Below are positions 55,786-64,000 of a stretch of DNA of 64,000 nucleotides, piece by piece (the stretch's first letter is position 1; the number at the start of each line of letters is the position of its first letter). Under the pieces are notes generated by a model, which made no database searches, was not told the origin of the DNA, and was given only the letters and a program-made list of their open reading frames with translations. Origin of the DNA: Podocnemis expansa. Its lineage: Eukaryota > Chordata > Testudines > Podocnemididae. Made by a program: the position numbers and the translations under genes. Location of the stretch: contig ML682008.1 in the NCBI GenBank assembly GCA_007922195.1, positions 4,527,652 to 4,591,651 of the forward strand, in the 5' to 3' direction.

Positions 55786-56449
55786 TAAGGTATAATATAT
55801 ATAGCTTCATAAATTGTAAATTCTTGTTAAGCATACATGTTAGTATATTAGCTAAGGGTAGATGATACATTTCTTATTAGATAATTTTTGCTTATGATTC
55901 ATGTCAAACAGCATTGGAATGGTGACTGAAATTTAATGAAACACACAAAACATCATATAAAATTATTTTCATTAAACAAAACAACCTTAATTTTTTGGGG
56001 TACATAACTGAATGATTTGTTAGAGGAGCAGAGAGAGAAACTGTAGTCAATGAATTAAACTGATCATTTTAGATCAGCCTCAGAAAATTTTCAAATATAC
56101 TTAAGTGAAAGTGCCTAGAACTTACAATCATGCTCATCTAAGTCTCTTGAAAATGAGAGAACATTTTCCTAAGTTAGTTAGCTTCTCCTTCAGGTGCTGA
56201 AAGCTGGAAGATCTCATGCCTACCCTCTAAGAGAAACTATTTTCTCTGCTTTTTTGACTCTCAACTGATTTCTGAAATTGGAGTCAATCAGTTCAAGTTA
56301 AGATTTTTCTTCTGTGTCTGAAGAAAAGCTGCTGCTATCAAAAGTTGGTTTATCATGACAACCTACTGACTCCAGATCTTTAGCTAGTGATTTCTACCAA
56401 TTCAGTGATGCAACTTTCTTTGAAAAGTCTTCCCTGGATGGTTCGCCTC
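55783..56449. other. No recognisable gene or repeat
   Basis: AT-rich DNA; may include the far 3' part of the hAT remnant that follows, but not recognisably. Confidence 0.35.
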
Positions 56450-57560
56450 TAGACTATGTCATAAAATTTTTTTCTTCATCGTTGTCTTCTTTTTTGGCAG
56501 TTAATCATCTACTCTGATACTTAGGATTGAGAAAATTAGCAAGAAAATAAGGTGAAATAAGTGTTTGATCCATTAGTTTCCTTACTGCCTGCAGTTTAAC
56601 TTTGTTTTGGAGTACTTTTTTCTTCAATGTCTCTTCCAAGTTCTTTTGAAGTTCTTTCCAAATTTCAACAACGGTAATCTTTTTGAAGTTTGTCCAAAGC
56701 TATGGAAATAGATGTTGGTATCATCAGCATGTCTTTTATATTTCTCTTTAGTTTCATGTTGAATACTTTGGCTGTAATAGTTCCATCTATTTTGTCATGA
56801 ATATCCCTGCAAAGTGTCATCAGGCTAGGACAGTTCTTAAAGAGTAGCTCAGTACAATCAATGCCTGAATTCTGTCTTATGGTTTGTGCAAGAATTAGTT
56901 TGGATTTTACTGCTCCCGTTTGTAAAGTTGAAACAAAGGGGTTATTCTGGACATATGTTGCAATTTCAACATTTTCCTTTATTGCTGGAGTTGTATGTAA
57001 GTCTTTGGCTAAGTACACATCCAATTAACACTGCACCTCTATAAGTTATAGTTTCCCTTCAGTATTTGCTTTTAGATTTCTTGTCATCTCTGTTACATTT
57101 TCAGCATTGTTTGTAACCAAAGCCAGACATTGACATTTGTTTTGTTCTTCAAAGTTTGTTATAGTTGTTACCGCTGTTTTTTTGTTATTGTTCTTAAAGT
57201 TGTCACCCCCCCATCTTCAGTTGTTGCATAATCACATGCTAATGCACATTGCTCCAACCCTCAAGACCCAGATCAAGCAATTTCCCATTAGCGTTTTTTA
57301 TACATTATTCAATTCCTTTCTCATAAACTGTGTCCAGCAACCTTCCAGCAATCTCTGCTCTGCCAGGTGGAGTGAAGCCTGGTCATAACGGCTGAACTAT
57401 GTCAATGCAATATTTGTTTGAACAAAAAGAAAGGGAGAATTTGTTCCATGGATGAAGCAATCTTTTCACCTATGGAATCTTGCCGGAATCTGCTGCTCCT
57501 GATTGCAGACCCTTGAAAATGATGGACATGTACAATCCGTCATATATAAATTGGACCAAA
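56450..57560 (-). pseudogene. hAT transposase remnant, middle and C-terminal part
   Basis: Read on the minus strand from 57560, blocks appear in the order of one hAT transposase group: SNKY, GFTPPGRAEIAGRLLDTVYEKGIE, LEGWSNVH, then (57130-56665) LALVTNNAENVTEMTRNL, VYLAKDLHTTPAIKENVEI, KSKLILAQTIRQNSG, DKIDGTITAKVFNMKLKR and SIALDKLQKD, and finally a FLNPKYQSR-like block near 56520. Several stops and frameshifts occur; the longest open piece is 119 codons (57024-56665). It overlaps in family position with the remnant at 50765-52780 but lies in the opposite orientation, so the two are separate copies. Confidence 0.7.
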
Positions 57561-58190
57561 AACAAAATAAAAAAGTAATTTTCATTAACTGAGTATTATT
57601 CCAGTGTACTGCTTTAAAAAAAATTGAAATTGTTAATGAAAAGATTCCTCTACCTGCAGGTGTTTATATCACTGGTTAAATGTGAACTAACTTGGAAGTG
57701 TAGACTTACCCTGAGAGACCATTAGGGAGGCAATTGAGAAATGAATTCGGTTTTTGTTTTTTCTCTCTCTGTATATTCATGCAGGCAGACAAAGCAAGAC
57801 AATTTAATTGATGGATCCAGAAACACCCAGGAAAAAAAAAGCTGGTAGTTTCTGAGCAGATTGTTGTTTTTTTTTTTTCCCATGAGCTGGAGAGTAAGTT
57901 CCCACAGTGGGGGGAATTGTAGATAGTTATTATTTGATAATGGGCCCATTCAGCACTCAGGTAGGGAGAAGCCATAAAATAGGAGTGTGGGACCACCCAG
58001 GTGGACTCAGTGTATGATCTCAATGAGATACTTGATGGTGTCTTCTGGAGTTGCGAGACTGGGGAACATCAATGCATGTGATATCTGTGCCAGTCCCTTG
58101 GACATTAATCAAGCGCTTAACACATTATAAGACTTTTTATGCCATATTTCTACAGTTTCACTTAAAAAAAATTAGAGACTTTCTTCACAA

Positions 58191-58193
<3 letters not shown>
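57561..58193. other. No recognisable gene or repeat
   Basis: Contains GTGTAGACTTACCC near 57690, similar to an end of the TATGTCTACACT MITE family, but no partner end was found. Otherwise unassigned. Confidence 0.35.

Positions 58194-58246
<53 letters not shown>
58194..58246 (+). repeat. (TG)n microsatellite, about 53 bp
   Basis: Uninterrupted TG run; the 65-codon frame over it is a repeat artefact. Confidence 0.95.
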
Positions 58247-58250
<4 letters not shown>

Positions 58251-58610
58251 GAAGCAATTAATTCAAATTTTTGATAAAGGCTCTGAATATCATAAATTCT
58301 GCATATTTATTTTTTATTTTAATGTTTTAAGAGATTACAATATATTTGGTCTTTAATATATTTTGTATTAAATTCAGATTTCAAAAACAGATATTTTTCA
58401 TTCCTGAGTCATTCTGGCATCTGCATGATATAAACTAGGATAAAAGAACAACAGGTAGAGATAATCTGGCTCCTTATCATCACTGTCAGCACCTTGGCTA
58501 GAACTATTAGAGCTTGATGTACCAGAGTGATTTAACATCTGCATGTAGCTCTTGGCAAAATACAGTTTAAATATGTCTGTCTGCATATACATTACTTTAA
58601 AAATCACTAA

Positions 58611-58800
58611 TTCTTCTTTGAGCAGTGCTCCCAACTGCTCCACTTTAGGTGTTTACGCGCTGTGACACCCCAGACCAGAGATATTTACATAGCAGTGGCT
58701 CAGGCAGCGGGCAGCTGACAGCGGCATCCGTCTTTCCCACCCTTGATGGCGTCAGCTGCTCACTCTGCCTGCTGCAGCTCCTCCTCAGTTTCTTTCTACT
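58611..58800 (+). repeat. DIRS copy 2, left inverted terminal repeat
   Basis: It starts TTCTTCTTTGAGCAGTGCTC and shares GCAGTGGCTCAGGCAGCG and AGTTTCTTTCTAC with the left repeat at 34671, in the same order, with many differences. The left boundary is set by the shared TTCTTC at both copies' left ends. Confidence 0.75.
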
Positions 58801-58955
58801 GCCTTGGACTCCAGACAGAGTCTGCAGTGGCTCTCCCTCATTAGATAGTTTCTCAACTTACTTGATCTCTACGACCATAAAAGACCCACAAATAAGAATA
58901 AAATAAAATAAAACAACATAACTATGAAGACAATAACAATGATAAGACCAGCACT

Positions 58956-61011
58956 ATGCCAAACTCATTAGGCTTTAAGCACTGCGAGTCCTGTAGTGAG
59001 GCAGTGCCTGCCTTCGATGGACATAGTTCCTGTATCAAGTGCTTGGAAGAAGGACATATATCCCACAAATGCCAGCACTGTAGGAACTTAACAAATCGAA
59101 CTAGAAAAGAGCGGGAGCGTAAACTCAAGCTCCTCTTATTAGAGGGCTCCCTCCGCCCCGCATTGGACCCTGGTGCCTCTCCTCACAGCACTGAGGGAGC
59201 GCACAAGCGCCAGTCCATTGCCTCCTTGGCAGTCCCGAGAAAAAAATCTAAAGGGATGGAGGCTCAGGCTCGGTCACAACAGCACCCCCCGGGGCAGGCA
59301 CTTGATGACCCGGTGGCTGCAGCTTCAAGAAAGCATAAGAATAGCCACGCTCGCACATCGGCACCGATTCAAGTGCAGGCGCCGTAGCCGTTTCTTGCGG
59401 CGCTGAACTCCGTGCCACCACTCGCAGCGCCTTTCATTCCAGCACCGCCAATCTCTACCAGTCCACCGGCGCCACTCCAAACCGCACCGCTGGCCGTGCA
59501 GATACCGGCACCGAGCTCGGTGCCTATGGCTCAGTCGCTGACGCCCCACATCTGCCCTGCTCCAGCACAGGCACAAACACAACAGCCAGTACTTATACCA
59601 GCAGTACCCCTGACATCACAAATAGGTACCACGAGGGATCCTTCTCTGCGACCATTATACACGAAAAATTCGAAGAAGGCAAAGCATGTGGGGCTGACAG
59701 AGGATTTGACAGTCCATTCCTCACCCATGTTGCCCCTATTTCAAACAGACTCTTCAGATACTAGCTCACCATCATCACCATTGAAAGGTTCTGACTCGTC
59801 ACTGTCATCAAGCCCTGGTCCGAGCCAGGCACCTTCACAACAACCACCTCAGGCATCAACCTATAACTCAGATTGCACTTTGCCTTGGCCACATCACCCA
59901 TGGATGATGTACCCTCAACAGGGCATAAACTATGTCCCTTGGCAGCCATACAACTTGCCATTCCCACCTAATGCTCCTTCATCTAGTCTGCCAAATGTGC
60001 AGCCTCAGCCCCCATCAATGGCAACTGCCACACCATCCACCGCAATGGCAAATATGGATGATCCGGTGACGGAGGCTCTCCTTCAGGGTAAAAATGATGA
60101 TAATAAACAGTTTCAAGAATTATTCAAAAGGGTGGCTGAAACTATGGAGATCCCGCGCCAAGAGACCCAGCCCACACCTCACAAGTTGTACAGGATCCTA
60201 CAAACGGCAGGGTCCAATAAGCTAGCCCTCCCCATGGATGATGGCATCATGGAGCTGGCAAATGAAATATGGCAGACGCCGGCGTCAGCACCTCCTTCCA
60301 ACAAAAGGGCTGACAAGAAATACTTTATTGCACCCAAGGGGAATGAATTCCTATATACACATCCCCAGCCGAACTCTCTGGTAGTGGAGGCGGCACATCA
60401 CAGAAGCAGGCAAACGAGTTCTAAACTTACCTTTAACAACAGAGAGGACAAAAAATTGGATTTCCTTGAAAAGAAGGCCTATACATCAGCAGCGTTGCAG
60501 TTGAGAATTGCAAACTATACAGCCTTGCTAGCCAACTGCAGTCATGACATCTACACCAAGCTTAATGAATGCTTTAACTTTATCGCACAGGACAAACAAG
60601 ACCAGTTTAATACTCTGATTACAGAGAGTTTTATTAGCAGCCAAGATAGCCCTTCAAGCCTCTTTGGATGCGGTGGATGTCTCTGCCAGGACGCTTGGGA
60701 CAGCCGTTGTGATATGATGCTCTTCATGGCTTCAGGCGGCAGACCTTCCTAAGCAGATGCAAAGGACTATCGAAGACCTTCCCTTCAGCAAGGATAACCC
60801 GTTTGACAAAACAACAAATCAGGTCATGCATGGCCTGAAGGATTCGAGAGCAATCTTGAGGACACTGGGGATCTATACCCCACAATATAGATGCAGTTTT
60901 TATAAGACTCAAGTTCCCAACTATAGATATCCACAGAGTCAATCCAACTGTAGAGGAGACTCCTATAGGAACAAATCTAGACAGCCACGAAGGGGCAGAC
61001 AAGGAATGTAA
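58956..61011 (+). pseudogene. DIRS Gag-like gene, copy 2, broken
   Basis: It begins MPNSLGFKHCESC with the same cysteine spacing as copy 1 (C-x2-C, C-x2-C, C-x2-C). A TAG at 59385 stops the frame; the same frame reopens through 59412-60752 with conserved blocks (ALPMDDGIMEL, KRADKKYFIAPKGNEFLY, HPQPNSLVVEAA, NREDKKLDFLEKKAYTS). A frameshift near 60630 moves the end into the frame that gives KQMQRTIEDLPF, VMHGLKDSRAILR and a basic tail ending at 61011. The aligned start here supports M39 as the start in copy 1. Confidence 0.85.
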
Positions 61012-61019
61012 CTCCACCA

Positions 61020-63420
61020 AACCTCACAACAAGGCAGCATGAAGCATCAGTTTTGATGGTCATGTCGAGGAAACAACCAGTTCGGAGTCTTTATACCATA
61101 CACAAACCCCATCCTGCATCTTAATTTTGAGGGACAGATTATGACCATTCCTCCAATATTGGAAACAAATAACATCAGACAGATGGGTCATCGAGATCAT
61201 TCAACATGGCTATTCCATCCCATTTATCTCCAAACCCAAAACCCAGTCCCTCTACCCGTCCCTCTTCAGGGACCCCGCTCATGTACAACACCTCCGGGCG
61301 GAAATCCAACACCTACTACAAATAGGGGCCATCGAAGAGGTCCCAATTGGTTAAAGAGGAAACAGAGAAGAAGACAGGGGGTTGGAGACCAATACTCGAT
61401 CTCAGACAACTCAACGGACATGTCCAAGTAAAAAAGTTCAAGATAGTAACCTTAAGCAATATACTTCCTGCCCTTCAACAGTCCGACTGGTTAGTCTCCC
61501 TTGACCTAAAATACACATATTTCCACCAATGTTCCCTCTAAGGGGAGAGGGCAGCTGAGCAACTACGGTTGCTCGCTGCGCTCCCCCCCCCCGCGGGGCC
61601 CGCTGCGCAGCCCCTCCCCCCGCTCCTGACAGCCCCGCCCCCGCTGCTCCCGCTCAGCCCCCCCCCTCCTGGCAGCCTGCCCGCTCCCGCTCGCTCCCCC
61701 TCCCGACAGCCCCCCTCCCGCTCGCCCCCCCCCTTACCTTGGGGCTGGACGGGAGCCACTCCCGGGCCAGAGGAGCTCTACGGAGCATGCCCAGATTTTC
61801 TGGGCATGCTCTGTTGGAGCTCCTCTGGGCGGGAGTTTTCAAAACTCCCAGCCCCAGCGGAGTTCTGTGGAGGCTGCCGGCAGTGCGCTGCCGGCAGCTT
61901 CCGCTGCGCTGGCGGCTGTGGCGGGCTGTGCCACAGCGCGCTGGCGCAGCTTAGAGGGAACACTGATTTCCACGTGTCCATCCATCCACCACACAGAAGG
62001 TTTCTACGATTTCAGTTTCTTCAGAAGCATTATCAGTACACAGTCCTCCCTTTCGGGCTATGCACAGCGCCCAGAGTTTTCTCCAAAGTCATGGCCCCCG
62101 TGATAGCGATCCTACACAGAAGACACACAGAGATATTTCCAGACCTCGACGACTTCTTAATCAAAGCCTTCACGCAACAACTAGCAACCCAGGCAGTACA
62201 AACCATGACCAAACCCTTCCTGACACTAGGTCTAAGCATAAACTACGACCAATCAAATTTGTCTGTCCCCGACACAACAAATCCACTTTATTGGAGCACA
62301 AATCGATTCATCGGTAACAAGAGCATTCTTATGTGTCAACAGACTCCACAAGCTACAACACCTAGCACTCAATATTCAGAGCTCAGCCATCATTTCGGCT
62401 CACACAGCCATGAGAATGCTGAGACAAATGGCAGCAACAACCTACCTAGTGAACAATGCGAGGTTAGGCATGCATCCTCTATAGCTTTGGTTCCTTGCAC
62501 ATTTCAGACATGGAAAACATCCAGCCAAAACTCTCTTGGCCATCCCCCATGTGATCAGAAATTCCCTGTCCTGGTGGATGGACCACACCAATCTGTCACA
62601 GGGGGTCCCTTTCACACCACCTCAACCGCAAATCATGATCACGACAGATGCATCCCTCCTCGGTTGGGGGGCACACTGCCAGGACCAAACTACCCAAGGC
62701 AAATGGTCCTTGCAGGAAAGAACATTACATATCAATCTACTTGAACTAAGAGCGGTTCGGAAGGTGTGTCTTCATTTCCTCCTCTTGATTGTAGGGAGGG
62801 TAGTTATGATCCACACCAACAACAGATCATCCATGTTCTATATCAATCGGCAGGGCGGCACCAGCTCACATTCCCTATTCCTAGAGGCAATGACTCTTTG
62901 GGACTGGTGCATCAACCACAGAATTTCTCTCTGTGCAGAATATCTCCCAGGCAAGTAGAACATACTAGCAGACTCATTGAGCCACTCATTCTCGGATCAC
63001 CACGAATGGGAAATTCGGGACGATATCATCCAGGCCGTCTTTGCCAGATGGGGCCTCCCAACAATGGACCTGTTTGCCACGGCGGACAACAAGAAATGCA
63101 ATCACTATTGATCCCAAGCAGGAATGGCCCAGATTCCAGCAGAGATGCATTTCTTATCCATTGGGGAGACACACTCCTATATGCCTTTCCACAGATCCCA
63201 ATGGTCTTTCGCACTCTTCACAAAATCAGGCAAGACAGGGCGACCGTAATCATGATAGCCCCAGCCTGGCCACGTCAAATGTGGTACTCACTACTTATAA
63301 CAATGTCCACAACAACTCCAATCACCTTACCTTTGGTACCGGATCTGTTGTCCCAGAACCACGGAGCCCGTACCCACACTTACCTGGACAGACTCCACAT
63401 AATGGCATGGAACCTCGATG
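61020..63420 (+). pseudogene. DIRS reverse transcriptase / RNase H, copy 2, split by a hAT MITE
   Basis: Upstream pieces: RWVIEIIQHGYSIPF, VQHLRAEIQHLLQIGAIEEVP and (61347-61526) TGGWRPILDLRQLNGH and SLDLKYTYFH. The MITE then interrupts between YFH and HVSIHPPHRRFLRF. Downstream: LPFGLCTAPRVFSKV, DLDDFLIKAF (the two polymerase aspartates are kept, unlike copy 1), TTDASLLGWGAHC (first RNase H Asp kept), LLELRAV, IHTNN (third Asp changed to Asn) and NRQGGTSS. Stops at 62956 and 63109, plus frameshifts, break the rest. Copies 1 and 2 carry different inactivating changes. Confidence 0.88.
61527..61965. mobile_element. hAT-type MITE, 439 bp, inserted in the DIRS reverse transcriptase
   Basis: Ends CAATGTTCCCTCTAAGG and GCTTAGAGGGAACACTG are inverted with one mismatch in the first 16 bases. 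They are flanked by a perfect 8-bp duplication, ATTTCCAC (61519-61526 and 61966-61973), which is hAT-type. The interior is extremely C/G-rich on the left (poly-C runs 61583-61740). A strong hairpin at 61767-61828 pairs CCAGAGGAGCTCT with GGAGCTCCTCTGG around GCATGCCCAGA / TCTGGGCATGC. Non-coding. Confidence 0.9.
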
Positions 63421-63421
63421 G

Positions 63422-64000
63422 TTCGAGGATACAGAGCTTCAGTGTTCCAACCAAGTGCACAACATCTTGTTGAATAGCAGGGAACCGTCCACAAGGACTA
63501 CTTACCTCCAGAAATGGACTCGATTTTCCTCATGGTGTACCCAACGCGAGTTACGTCCTGCGGAGGCTCCTATTCCAGCGATCCTGGAGTACCTTCTGCA
63601 CCTGCAAACCAAAAACATCACAATTAACATGATTAGAGTACACCTGGCGGCTATCTCAACTTTTCACGACCGCATAGATGGCACATCAGTATTCACTCAC
63701 CGAATTATCAAGAGGTTCATGTTGGGACTACGTAACTTGTTCCCTCAGTTCCAACCACCAGCAACACCCTGGGAAATTACACTAGTGCTGAAAGCACTAA
63801 TGAGGCCACCGTTTGAACCACTGGCCATTGCTTCACTGCTCCACTTATCCATGAAAGTGGCGTTTCTTATAGCAATTACATCAGCTAGGCGAGTTAGTGA
63901 GTTGGCGGCGTTAATGGTTTACCCGCCTTATACCATCTTCTACAAGGACAAGGTCTCCCTACAATTACATTCCAAATTCCTTCCTAAAACAGGAACATTC
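63422..64000 (+). CDS. DIRS tyrosine recombinase, copy 2, N-terminal part, cut by window end
   Basis: An open frame without stops from 63422 to the end of the window. It aligns block for block with copy 1: SREPSTRTTYLQKWTRFS, LEYLLHLQTKNITINMIRVHLAA, PPATPWEITLVLKALM, SMKVAFLIAITSARRVSELAAL. The first catalytic arginine (SARR, at about 63890) is present. The HxxR, Trp and Tyr residues lie beyond the window. No in-frame ATG is evident before the conserved part, so the start may again depend on the pol frame. Confidence 0.88.

Larger units (their letters stand above)
58611..64000 (+). mobile_element. Second DIRS retrotransposon, damaged, truncated by window end
   Basis: Same order and orientation as the element at 34671: left terminal repeat, Gag, reverse transcriptase/RNase H, recombinase. 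Gag has a stop and a frameshift, pol is interrupted by a hAT MITE (61527-61965) and stops, and the recombinase is open up to the window end. The internal complementary region and right repeat lie outside. It is clearly diverged from the first copy in sequence, so the two are separate insertions and not a recent tandem duplication. Confidence 0.92.

Noticed and set aside
34671..64000. Tandem segmental duplication joining the two DIRS copies
   Set aside because: The copies are clearly diverged, carry different inactivating changes and have unrelated flanks, so they are independent insertions.

Overview
The window reads as non-coding vertebrate genomic DNA, most likely from a turtle or another non-avian reptile. 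The grounds are many CR1 (chicken-repeat 1) fragments ending in the ATCATAGAATCATAG-type 3' tip, old MIR SINEs, Penelope-like repeats, DIRS-type tyrosine-recombinase retrotransposons, and several hAT and 'TATGTCTACACT' inverted-repeat elements. No host exon, rRNA or functional tRNA gene could be recognised. All long open frames belong to transposable elements or to low-complexity DNA. The window could be intergenic or lie inside a very large intron.

Layout. 1-15 kb: AT-rich DNA with old CR1/L3 pieces (830-1462, 6593-7340), a hAT-type MITE (2886-3105), an LTR-like repeat (5379-5990), several Penelope-like copies (including a 718-bp near-perfect palindromic unit at 8031-8748) and a foldback MITE (9634-10349). 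15.2-17.15 kb: a 5'-truncated CR1 with much of its reverse transcriptase, broken by frameshifts. 18-32 kb: MIRs, a tRNA-like SINE pair, foldback MITEs with different internal palindromic words, GC-rich hAT MITEs, a second LTR-like repeat, and a CR1 3' end split by a hAT MITE. An assembly gap of 400 N lies at 32372-32771 directly beside a CR1 tip.

34.67-40.44 kb: a structurally complete DIRS retrotransposon. It has inverted terminal repeats, an intact 701-aa Gag-like frame, a decayed reverse transcriptase/RNase H, an intact 398-aa tyrosine-recombinase frame, and an internal complementary region matching both outer ends. 40.4-58.6 kb: MITEs, a CR1 tail, an inverted duplication around a (GT)17 tract, and two degraded hAT transposase genes in opposite orientation (50.8-52.8 and 56.45-57.56 kb). 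58.6-64 kb: a second, more damaged DIRS copy in the same orientation. It carries a 439-bp hAT MITE in its reverse transcriptase and runs off the window end inside the recombinase.

The parts of most interest are the DIRS pair, and the Penelope-like units that move as inverted pairs flanked by target-site duplications and carry hammerhead-ribozyme-like cores. All family assignments come from reading motifs and terminal structure by eye; no database search was possible.
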